A program made the position numbers and the translations under genes. Below are positions 1-7,778 of a DNA stretch of 35,885 nucleotides, piece by piece. Each line of letters opens with the position of its first letter. The stretch's first letter is position 1. The stretch is from Cyclostephanos tholiformis (lineage: Eukaryota > Bacillariophyta > Thalassiosirophyceae > Thalassiosirales > Thalassiosiraceae), in contig JALLPB010000014.1 in the NCBI GenBank assembly GCA_036939975.1, positions 1 to 35,885 on the forward strand. The letters run 5' to 3'. The notes under the pieces were generated by a model that was given only the letters and a program-made list of their open reading frames with translations, was not told the DNA's origin and searched no databases.

Positions 1-55
1 AGGATAGGAGTAGAAGTAAGTATTAATAGTACCTTATGCTACGTAGATACTGTCA
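1..55 (-). repeat. 3' LTR, inner 55 bp (truncated by window edge)
   Basis: Exact copy of 7579-7633. On the element strand it begins TGACAGTATC immediately after the G7 polypurine tract, as expected for the start of an LTR. The missing part should correspond to 7544-7578. The pol stop codon (TAA, 36-34) lies inside it. Confidence 0.9.
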
Positions 56-3000
56 CCCCCCCACAATCCATAATGTAATTGTGGAATGTCGAACTCATGC
101 CAGAGAACCGACAACCAAGGGTTGCCACGTAGGATATCTTCGAGTGGAGCGGCAACCCGGGCAGCATGAGCAGCCGAGGGAGAGGTGAATGATTCAGGTA
201 CGAATGAGTCAATATCCTTGTGAAAGTCGCCATATGTGGTAATAGCTTGCTGATATACTGGCGAGTACGCTGGTGGGACATGCCCGAGAAGGAAGTCGGC
301 ATGTCGGTGGAACAGGATTCGGGAAAGAGGTTTGGTGAGATGATCGGAGGGGTTGATCGAGGTATCAATGCGCTCCAGGTGGAGAAGATCCCGCTCGATC
401 CAATCACATAGGGCAAAATATTTAATATCGATGTGACGTGTGCGGGGTGTCGGTTTGTGAGCATTTCCCATCGAAGTGCACCCGTCATTATCTTCGTATG
501 CAATTGTCGCGGCTTCCTGGGGCACGTCTAGGTCCCAGAGGACACTTCGGATGAAGAGGCACATCCTGCCAACGTCACATGCCGCCATGAATTCCGCCTC
601 AGTCGATGAGAGGGCAACTGTCGGTTGAAATTTTGTTTTATATGCTATTGAGCCGCCAGCAAGCATGACACAGATCCCGCTGAAGGATCGACGTGTTTTC
701 AGACATGTCGCCCAATCGGAATCACCGTAGGCGACAGCAATATTGGCGGCATGTTGGGGTCGGCCGTCCAGGAGGAGATCTTGCGCATTGCTGTGAACAG
801 GAGGCAATGGGCCAACCGGTAGCTCATCACGAGCACGAGTACGCCAGAAGTAGAGACCATCGTGACGTGTAATATAAACGTAGCGAATAGCGCATTTGAG
901 ACCGTGGAAGTGGATTTCAGCGGGGGCGGAGTTAGATTGCGAAAGTTTAACAGCTGCGTACGAAATATCGGGACGACAGGTTGTCATGGCCCAGATGAGT
1001 TCACCAACTCCCCCCTTGTACTTGAGCTCCATACGAGCCGCGAGGTGTTGCTGGTCATGTGCAGCGGTGGGACCGGTGGCGGCATTGAAGCGTTTAATCC
1101 AGGACGGATCCGTAGGGAGTGGGGTAGGTCGGTTCTCCGTGAGCGGGACACGCTGTAACCATGTGGTCAAGTATTTCTCACAGAATTTGTTGATGTATGT
1201 GTGGCAGTCGATTTTGACGTAATATCGTGTCTGCGTCACATTGATTCCATTAAACATGTCAAGAAGACCCTGTCGCTTGAGTGGGATAGAGAGTTCGTCG
1301 TCGAGCATATCGAGGAGGATGTTTGCCGTCTTCTCGGTGGCGGTGGCGATGGCGAAGTCGTCAACCTGGCGCTTGAAAATGACCCGAGCACCGTCAATCA
1401 AACCGGAGTAGAGACAAGGTTCATGCGTAGTAGGAGTAAGGCCCAAACGTCGGAGGATAGCGTCGGCGTGTTTTTCCCATAACCGGGGCGATTCGGGGTG
1501 TCCCTGCATTGCGGAAAGAACCGGGATGACGTGTCCCTCAGGAATGGGGTCGCGGCCTTTATGTAGAACCCACCAATCGTGAAATGCACGATCGGGGCGG
1601 ACGTAGAAGCCCTGTTTGGGGGGGGGGGCTTCGGCGAAAGCGTTAGAAACATCCGCACCAAAGATTAGGAGATTCTCACCAGCTGAGAGGGCATAAAATA
1701 AACGAGAACTAGTCTGGTCAACGCAGTTAGCATATGTTTCGTCCAACACTTTAACAGATCCCGATCGAGTGGAGCCATCACACACACAGCGAGCCTTCTT
1801 GCGACCATCCAAAGTCTTAACGGTATACGTCCAAACGAGGTAGAAAACCGCAGCATCCTTTGCGACCGAGATAGGGGCACCAAACATGCCCTGAGCGTCG
1901 TATTGATCGAGTTGGAGGAACTCCGAACGCTGCCACTCCTCCCAATCCGTTTGTTTGAGGAGTTTACCCCTGGTCAGGCGCATAACTCGTGTGACATATT
2001 GTCTCACGTTGCCAGACTCGACAACCGTGAATGATCGTGGTCGGAGGACACGCAGACCATCTTCGAGGAGGTCGATGCGATTGTTGAGTTGATCGTGGGC
2101 AAGTTGTGGGAAGTCGGACGCTGACATGATGGGCAGGCCCGACTTTGAGATGTCCGGGACTGTCTCGGGATGGGAGAAGAGGAGTGTGCAGCTGCGGGAA
2201 TTCGCACGCGATAGGCGCGCGAAAGCCAAGTGCACGGCAGCGAGAGTAGCGAGCTGCTCCCCGTCGATGGCGATGAGCCATGCACCACGAAGTCTCGTAC
2301 GCCAACGTGGAATTTTCGCGCCTGGGGTACCAGGTTCCATCGACGCGAGGTAGAGGCGTGAATTTTGCTCCAGAAGGTTCAGCCCCGCGGCACGATGATG
2401 TGATAGATCGAACTTGCGTAGGTCAAGGACTTCCTCGAAGGCGCCATAAAACGGATCGGGTGAGAGGTAAACGGTGGCCATGTCGTCGTGTCCAATGGAG
2501 AATTCCCGGACGACCTCCGCCGCGAGGTCCCTTTTGGACAACGCGGGTGTTGCCACCCTCGCCGCATGTGCGCCAACCGAGGACGGCCCATCCGATACAC
2601 GTAGAGGGAGGGGGGCATGAAGCGAGCGAGGAGGGGGCAACCATTTCTCAAGAACTGACGCGTGGGGAGGAGACGGTGGATATGGGACGAGGGCAGCCGC
2701 GACCGGCAAGGTGGGAGGCTGGTCTTCGTGCGACTCCGGTTCCAGGCCCAAATCGTAGAGGAGCTGTGCAGCCGGAGGTCGTGTCGGTTGCATATACCAC
2801 GCCTCATCAAAAACCGCATGATGGCAGGACTTCACAAGACCCGTATCAAGATCAAGGTAGAGGATGTTCTGATCCGTCGCGGTGTAACCGAGGAAGATTC
2901 CCGTGAAGTCATGACGATCAAGCTTGCAACGACGAGCACCCGTCCGTTTCACACAAACTCGGGCACCAAAAAGTTTGAGATTGGTGACGTCTGGCTTGCG

Positions 3001-4647
3001 GCCGCACCACGCCTCGTATGGCGTCCGTCCAATCGCGGAATGGACGAGGCGGTTATGCAGATACGCCGCGTGGACCAGAGCCGCGGACCAAAATTTCGCC
3101 GGGAGGCCGGAGCCGTAGAGGAGTGTTCGAACCTTCACCGCAAGAGTATTGTTATATATTTCGACGGCACCATTTTGTGAGGGGCTATCCGCGCCAGTGG
3201 GTTCGACGACATAGTTGAAGTCCTCCAAGAGCAAAGTCCGGAAGCCAGCGCAACGGGCGAGCTCGCCACCCTGATCCGTCCGAACTAAGCCAATGGACGA
3301 GCCGAAACGTTTCATGAAGGCGCGGAGAACGTCGAGGGGCGGGCTCTTCGAAGCAGTCAGAAAGACCCACACGCGCCTGGAAGCACCATCGACGATGACA
3401 AGGTACGCTGAGTAACCATCGTACGAGACGATAATCCTGTCGGTGGCCTTATTCGGACGGCGGTAGTCGTCGGTGGAGGACCTGAGAAAGCCAAAATCCA
3501 TGTAGAACTCGGAACCGCACGTGGCCATGCGTTCGGCCTGACGACGTGCGGCCTGTTTCCGGATGTAGGCCTGTTCCTTAAAATCGATATGACGAAAAGG
3601 GTGGTATGCAAAACGGGAGGGCGTGCCGATGACGTGCAGCGGGAGGAGGTCTAGTTGGGATTCACCCGGCGAACCAAAGCGAAGGAGCCAAAGTTCGGAT
3701 TCGACCTGCCGCGCCTTGGATGTAGGTGAGTATTTGTAGGGGACCCGGCGAGCTGCAGGAGGGCAGGGTGTGAGGGCGCGATGGCAAACGGGCCCGCAAG
3801 GGTCGTCCGTCAACGTGAACACATCTGAGGAGCAATAATACAGACCATCCCGATATGCCAGGGGCAGCGAGAGCAAGCTGCGACCATCATGGCCGGAGAA
3901 GGTGAGGCTGCCCGGTGTATCTGGATCCTTGCAACCAATCTGGGTCCAGTAATAAAGCCGGTCGGAAGATGCCAAGACTGCCGCAGGTGATATGATCGTC
4001 TCCACCAAATTCGCACAGTAATAGCACGGCTGAAAATATGTGGTGCCGTCCGACAGAGTGAGCGGGAGAAGCCCTTGCTTTGTGATAGTGTCGTCGAGGG
4101 AAGTGGGGCCACCCTCGAGCGCGACAGAGATTGAGATAGGTGTGATGTCCACCGCGTTAACTAGGATGTCCGCATCGCCGGTGACACAAATGTTCGAACC
4201 ACCGTCAATCAGCGGGCAGGAGTGCGCAGGAGGAATCACTGTCACCGAGGAGGTCTCGGTGCTTGAGAGGCCATAGACACGGGGCGACGCCGAAACGAAT
4301 GACACTCGAGCAGTTGAAGTAGGCGAGGCCGTGTGAAGGAAGTAGTCCACATGGCCGACGGTGGAGGGAAGACATGACGAGTCCGATGTGAGGTAAGAAG
4401 CCAACGAGCCATCTGGGATCGAAGGTGTGCAGGAGGGTGGGGGAGGCTCCGCAGGTGGGAGAGCCTTAGTAACAAAGCATGGCGGAGGCGTAGAGTGTGC
4501 ATTTGCCGGCAAAATCGCGGGCGATGCAGCAGGGAGCACACTGTCAACTCCAACGGAGTGCGTACAGCCAGCGGGATTGTCGTGAAGGGCACCACCGAGG
4601 GCAGGGATATGGCGCGAACCAACGCATCGGGACACGCCGTACCCTAG
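34..4647 (-). CDS. pol: Pol region of the CoDi-like element (protease, integrase, RT, RNase H)
   Basis: Open frame of 1537 codons in the same frame as gag, directly after gag's single UGA. Numbering from the GTG at 4635: aspartic protease motif DGGS about 144-147; integrase with D380 (MDFG), D454 (TDQGGE), E492 and a GIFLGY motif near 579-584; a PDZ-like stretch about 749-823; reverse transcriptase with D995 (GADVSNAF) and QVDD 1090-1093; RNase H with D1305, E1346 and D1382. The pre-integrase zinc-finger motif is weak (ELWLLRFGSP). The first Met of the frame is about residue 370, after the protease, so independent AUG initiation cannot supply the protease; translation as a Gag-Pol fusion is implied. 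It ends at a TAA inside the 3' LTR. No internal stop or frameshift is seen. Confidence 0.93.
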   Translation of the reverse strand, partial: LGYGVSRCVGSRHIPALGGALHDNPAGCTHSVGVDSVLPAASPAILPANAHSTPPPCFVTKALPPAEPPPPSCTPSIPDGSLASYLTSDSSCLPSTVGHVDYFLHTASPTSTARVSFVSASPRVYGLSSTETSSVTVIPPAHSCPLIDGGSNICVTGDADILVNAVDITPISISVALEGGPTSLDDTITKQGLLPLTLSDGTTYFQPCYYCANLVETIISPAAVLASSDRLYYWTQIGCKDPDTPGSLTFSGHDGRSLLSLPLAYRDGLYYCSSDVFTLTDDPCGPVCHRALTPCPPAARRVPYKYSPTSKARQVESELWLLRFGSPGESQLDLLPLHVIGTPSRFAYHPFRHIDFKEQAYIRKQAARRQAERMATCGSEFYMDFGFLRSSTDDYRRPNKATDRIIVSYDGYSAYLVIVDGASRRVWVFLTASKSPPLDVLRAFMKRFGSSIGLVRTDQGGELARCAGFRTLLLEDFNYVVEPTGADSPSQNGAVEIYNNTLAVKVRTLLYGSGLPAKFWSAALVHAAYLHNRLVHSAIGRTPYEAWCGRKPDVTNLKLFGARVCVKRTGARRCKLDRHDFTGIFLGYTATDQNILYLDLDTGLVKSCHHAVFDEAWYMQPTRPPAAQLLYDLGLEPESHEDQPPTLPVAAALVPYPPSPPHASVLEKWLPPPRSLHAPLPLRVSDGPSSVGAHAARVATPALSKRDLAAEVVREFSIGHDDMATVYLSPDPFYGAFEEVLDLRKFDLSHHRAAGLNLLEQNSRLYLASMEPGTPGAKIPRWRTRLRGAWLIAIDGEQLATLAAVHLAFARLSRANSRSCTLLFSHPETVPDISKSGLPIMSASDFPQLAHDQLNNRIDLLEDGLRVLRPRSFTVVESGNVRQYVTRVMRLTRGKLLKQTDWEEWQRSEFLQLDQYDAQGMFGAPISVAKDAAVFYLVWTYTVKTLDGRKKARCVCDGSTRSGSVKVLDETYANCVDQTSSRLFYALSAGENLLIFGADVSNAFAEAPPPKQGFYVRPDRAFHDWWVLHKGRDPIPEGHVIPVLSAMQGHPESPRLWEKHADAILRRLGLTPTTHEPCLYSGLIDGARVIFKRQVDDFAIATATEKTANILLDMLDDELSIPLKRQGLLDMFNGINVTQTRYYVKIDCHTYINKFCEKYLTTWLQRVPLTENRPTPLPTDPSWIKRFNAATGPTAAHDQQHLAARMELKYKGGVGELIWAMTTCRPDISYAAVKLSQSNSAPAEIHFHGLKCAIRYVYITRHDGLYFWRTRARDELPVGPLPPVHSNAQDLLLDGRPQHAANIAVAYGDSDWATCLKTRRSFSGICVMLAGGSIAYKTKFQPTVALSSTEAEFMAACDVGRMCLFIRSVLWDLDVPQEAATIAYEDNDGCTSMGNAHKPTPRTRHIDIKYFALCDWIERDLLHLERIDTSINPSDHLTKPLSRILFHRHADFLLGHVPPAYSPVYQQAITTYGDFHKDIDSFVPESFTSPSAAHAARVAAPLEDILRGNPWLSVLWHEFDIPQLHYGLWGGDSIYVA
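56..62 (-). other. polypurine tract of the Copia element
   Basis: Seven G on the element strand directly abut the TG of the 3' LTR, the standard plus-strand primer position. The tract is also translated: the pol frame runs through it (Trp-Gly-Gly-Asp) into the LTR. Confidence 0.8.
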
Positions 4648-4650
4648 TCA
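4645..4650 (-). promoter_or_regulatory. UGA-CUA stop-codon readthrough site between gag and pol
   Basis: Codons on the element strand are GCG GAT GAA TGA CTA GGG. Gag and Pol share one frame and are separated only by this UGA. UGA followed by CUA is a well-known leaky stop context in viral and cellular genes. Readthrough would give a fusion of about 2450 residues. The function is inferred; no readthrough was measured. Confidence 0.7.
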
Positions 4651-7392
4651 TTCATCCGCAGGGGCATCAAAATCACCGTCCTCCCACGCGTCCCATTCCA
4701 TTTCGTCATCCAGGTTGGCCACAGTAATGTCCAGATCTTCCACGTAGGCGCGGAGAACCTGGCGGGGGGTAACGGTTGGGTTTCCGAGTCTCTCCTTCCA
4801 ACGTTCGAGCCATTCCTGCTCGATGGAATCACGAAGGGCAGGCGAGAGGTCCGCCTTCATGTAACGCTCGAGGCATATAGCCGTGGCGAGCATGTCGCAG
4901 TGTTTGGCAACGTGACCTACCCGTTTGCACGCGGCGCATTGCACGTCTGGGAGGAAGGGTCGGCGATTACGATCAGGGCGGGCCAAACGGCCGGGGCCGC
5001 GAGGGGGGCGACTGGGCCGGCCACGGTCAGGGGTGACGCCATGACTCATACGGCCCGTGTCGTAGGGAACGTGGCCGATGGAGGTCGGCCCACCGCGTCC
5101 TCGACCACCGTCATGGCTGAAGCGGTGAACCTGGGGAACCCCCTGCACGCGGGAAGGCTGTCCGCGGGGCAAAGAAAAATCCCCAGCCTGCCCGGCCTCG
5201 GTAACGAGCCGTACACGCGGCGTGGTAACGTCCCGAAGGCGGGCTAAGGTGGCCTGATGGATGCTCGTAGCCAGGCCATGAACCCGAAGGTGTGGTGGAA
5301 GGTAGCCGTCATCAAACTCCTGTCGGAACGTGTTGACATGGGAGAGGAGCGTCGTCACCGTGTCCGCGTATTCCGTGGACTGAACCCCACGGAGGAACAT
5401 GCCGCTGCGTGTCCTGTCGTCGTAATAAAACCGCACTTTCGCCTGAAGCCGGAAGAAGAGGAGAAAGGACTGGGCGAAGTGAAAGATATCCTCCATGTCG
5501 GTCCAAACTGGCACGCGAATGGGCACCGTGGGATCGAAACCCGGCACCGCAAGTTCGAGCACCCGCCACAGAAAATCGTAGCCGTTGTTGGATTCAAAAC
5601 GGACGGAGGATAAAATCGCAGTCAGTTGCGGAGACAGGGAGCTAAGAATCAGCCGGGGGAGTAGCTCCATAAGGGCCTTGCTCATCGTAGCGTAGCGGAC
5701 GAGGCCGAGCCCTGGGGGGCAGAGTCCTTCGAACCCATGAGTGAGAACAATCGCATCGAAGGGGACGAGGGCAATGACATAGCTCAGGCCGGCTTCCTGC
5801 AGCCGATCGTAAAATTCAATGACATCGTCCACCTTGGTAGACTCCAAACGGGGAAAGACCGACAGCGACTTCTGAATGATCCGGTCAACCTGCGGGCCCG
5901 ACGTATGGGAGAGTGCGTTATACCATAGCTCCACCGTCTTCCGATGAGCCAGAATGATGTCGTTGAAGCATATCATAACATCGTCGACCGTGCCAGACAC
6001 CTGCGCAAAACCCCGCTCCTCGAGGAGGTCGTCCGTCAGCTCCGGAACACCCTCGAGGCCGACATGGTACTCGGAGCATGCAAGGCGTATGATGTCAAAA
6101 CGGCTGGCTCCAAGGGCACGGGCACGGAGATCGCGATCGCGGTTGCGCGGTGAGATTGTCGTCCCCCCCGCGAGTGTACGGCCCGAACCCGAGGCAAATG
6201 TAGCGCCATTGTCCCGAGGAGAAGGAGCACCACGTCGAGTCGTCGGAGGGAACGCCTCCGGAAGTGTCGTCTGCCGGAGCGAGGTGCGAGGGACGTAGGG
6301 GTTGCGCACGGGCGAGGCCCCGCGGTGGGAGGGAGTGACGCGGGCGGTGTGCGCGGCGCGGGCGGCCGCGTAGGCAACACGCGTACGTGCGTTCACGTCA
6401 ATGGGTGTGACAGAGTCGTCATCCCCAACGACGTCGACGCTATCTGCGGGCGCGCACGCAACACCATCAGCGTGTGCGCACGCATCATCCCGAAGTAAAG
6501 CCGAACCCGCCCTGACCGAAGCGACCGCAGCAGAATCCGCCGGATCCGAAGGGAGATTGATTGTAGGTGGAACCGGGCGCAATCGTGGGGGCGAGATATC
6601 CGGCGGGTCGCGTGGGCTTGCCCGGGGAGCCGCCGTGAGTGGAACCGAGGCAGAAGCACCGCCGCCGGCAAAGGACGATACCGTCTCCTCCAGGGAAGTG
6701 CATTTTGCGAGAAGGGATGCGCCTTTTGCCTCAAGCGCCGACGTCGAAGTCGCCACCGCCGTCTCCAAGTCGGTAAACCGTGCCTCAAGAGCGGGGAAGA
6801 GGCGCTTTGTGATATGGCCGTGAGCGCTCGTCGTATCCGCGAGGAGTTTGTCGATGCGCGCGTTCAACGCAGCCGCGTGCTTCTCGACGAACAGCGCAAA
6901 ATCCGCCATGACGGCGGCCGTAGTACCCGGGGCAGCCTGGGCCGGAGGGGGTGGGGTGCCAACCGTCGCAGCAAGCGGAAGCTGGTCCGCGACGCCAGCG
7001 CCGGCAACTGTCGTGGCACGCGGAACGGGTACCGGTACGCCCGCGCCTGGGTCCCCGGGGACGTCCGTGGGCGCAGGAAAAGCCGCCACGTCGTCGTCGG
7101 GAGCCGTGAGGAGGAGAGGGGACTCCCCGGCGGCGCGCTCATCATCGCTCGGGTCGGAGTCCAAGGCGAAGGGATTGGCATCACGACGTGGCGCCGCGGC
7201 GGCGAGCGGAGCATAGAAACCCCCGCGTGGAGGGGTAGATGCGGCCGCGGCATAGGAGGCGGGGCGGCGCCCATGGTGGCGGAGGCGACGGGGAGCGCGT
7301 GGGGTGGCTGACCGGGGGGGTGGGGGTTCCGTCGAAGACGGACTAGCCTGGGAGCGCGTGCGCGGACCTGAAGGTGGCGGGGGGCGGTCCAT
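4648..7392 (-). CDS. gag: Gag polyprotein of the CoDi-like element
   Basis: 914 codons from ATG 7392 (MDRPPPPSG), the first AUG after the primer site; the frame is open upstream to 7467 but only from a TTG. The N-terminal third is Pro/Ala/Asp-rich and low in complexity, followed by a probable coiled coil (ALNARIDKLL onwards) and a helical Gag core ahead of a basic RG-rich stretch. A CCHC zinc knuckle (C-x2-C-x4-H-x4-C, CAACKRVGHVAKHC) is encoded around 4900-4945, close to the C-terminus, as in retroelement nucleocapsids. It should form the virus-like particle and bind the element RNA. It ends at UGA 4650-4648. No member with closer similarity can be named from sequence reading alone. Confidence 0.9.
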   Translation of the reverse strand: MDRPPPPSGPRTRSQASPSSTEPPPPRSATPRAPRRLRHHGRRPASYAAAASTPPRGGFYAPLAAAAPRRDANPFALDSDPSDDERAAGESPLLLTAPDDDVAAFPAPTDVPGDPGAGVPVPVPRATTVAGAGVADQLPLAATVGTPPPPAQAAPGTTAAVMADFALFVEKHAAALNARIDKLLADTTSAHGHITKRLFPALEARFTDLETAVATSTSALEAKGASLLAKCTSLEETVSSFAGGGASASVPLTAAPRASPRDPPDISPPRLRPVPPTINLPSDPADSAAVASVRAGSALLRDDACAHADGVACAPADSVDVVGDDDSVTPIDVNARTRVAYAAARAAHTARVTPSHRGASPVRNPYVPRTSLRQTTLPEAFPPTTRRGAPSPRDNGATFASGSGRTLAGGTTISPRNRDRDLRARALGASRFDIIRLACSEYHVGLEGVPELTDDLLEERGFAQVSGTVDDVMICFNDIILAHRKTVELWYNALSHTSGPQVDRIIQKSLSVFPRLESTKVDDVIEFYDRLQEAGLSYVIALVPFDAIVLTHGFEGLCPPGLGLVRYATMSKALMELLPRLILSSLSPQLTAILSSVRFESNNGYDFLWRVLELAVPGFDPTVPIRVPVWTDMEDIFHFAQSFLLFFRLQAKVRFYYDDRTRSGMFLRGVQSTEYADTVTTLLSHVNTFRQEFDDGYLPPHLRVHGLATSIHQATLARLRDVTTPRVRLVTEAGQAGDFSLPRGQPSRVQGVPQVHRFSHDGGRGRGGPTSIGHVPYDTGRMSHGVTPDRGRPSRPPRGPGRLARPDRNRRPFLPDVQCAACKRVGHVAKHCDMLATAICLERYMKADLSPALRDSIEQEWLERWKERLGNPTVTPRQVLRAYVEDLDITVANLDDEMEWDAWEDGDFDAPADE

Positions 7393-7530
7393 CGTGGGTG
7401 GGAATGGAGAATTAATTTGGAAGGCTCGGGCCGACGAAGGCGCGCGCCGCACCCACAACAGAGACAAATGAGGCGATGGAAGACGCCCGATTTGGCCGGG
7501 AGGTGGGGGAAAGTGGTAGTGGCGTTGTAA

Positions 7531-7543
7531 GGGCTCGATAACC
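7531..7543 (-). other. candidate primer binding site (half-tRNA type)
   Basis: GGTTATCGAGCCC on the element strand follows the LTR end ...GTACA directly. It does not fit a tRNA 3' CCA end. It resembles the copia-type site, which pairs with the anticodon arm of initiator tRNA-Met (GGGCTCATAACC), but with one extra base. The primer identity is inferred. Confidence 0.5.
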
Positions 7544-7633
7544 TGTACTACTCAGGTCCCCGTCATGGAAGGCATGAGAGGATAGGAGTAGAAGTAAGTA
7601 TTAATAGTACCTTATGCTACGTAGATACTGTCA
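7544..7633 (-). repeat. 5' LTR, 90 bp
   Basis: Bounded TG...CA on both strands (plus strand TGTACTACTC...TACTGTCA). The inner edge abuts the candidate primer site. The outer 55 bp equal 1-55. It contains the AT-rich TATTAATA (TATA-like) and the palindrome CTACGTAG. At 90 bp it is very short for a Copia LTR. Confidence 0.85.
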
Positions 7634-7778
7634 AAGTGTATCACAAACACACAAAATTAATTTTGGGAACGCTCCACTGTGTAATGCTAGGTACCATTAC
7701 ATTACATATGGTACACCTTACGTGACGTATTCGGCTATTTCTCCCTACCAAAAACACACCGAGGAGAGCAGGACGAGG

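Larger units (their letters stand above)
1..7633 (-). mobile_element. Ty1/Copia (CoDi-like) LTR retrotransposon, almost complete
   Basis: Minus-strand element read from the 5' LTR at 7633-7544 through gag and pol to the 3' LTR, of which only the inner 55 bp (1-55) fall in the window. Order is LTR, primer site, gag, UGA, protease, integrase, reverse transcriptase, RNase H, polypurine tract, LTR. Integrase before reverse transcriptase defines Copia/Pseudoviridae. The reverse transcriptase has QVDD instead of YVDD, as in diatom CoDi elements. Both reading frames are open and the visible LTR parts are identical (55/55), so insertion was probably recent. About 35 bp of the 3' LTR and the left target duplication lie outside the window; the right duplication would begin AAGTG at 7634. 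Confidence 0.93.

Noticed and set aside
1964..3180. Several open frames of 60-208 codons on either strand inside pol
   Set aside because: They are overlapped by the intact pol frame and show no recognisable domain; GC-rich coding DNA yields such shadows.
4635..4647. Independent start of Pol at the GTG at 4635
   Set aside because: GTG initiation is not expected for a eukaryotic retroelement; same frame and leaky UGA make a fusion more likely.
7614..7778. Upstream extension of the LTO1 frame into the LTR
   Set aside because: It has no suitable ATG and would place LTR-coded residues before a well-formed plastid presequence beginning at 7779.
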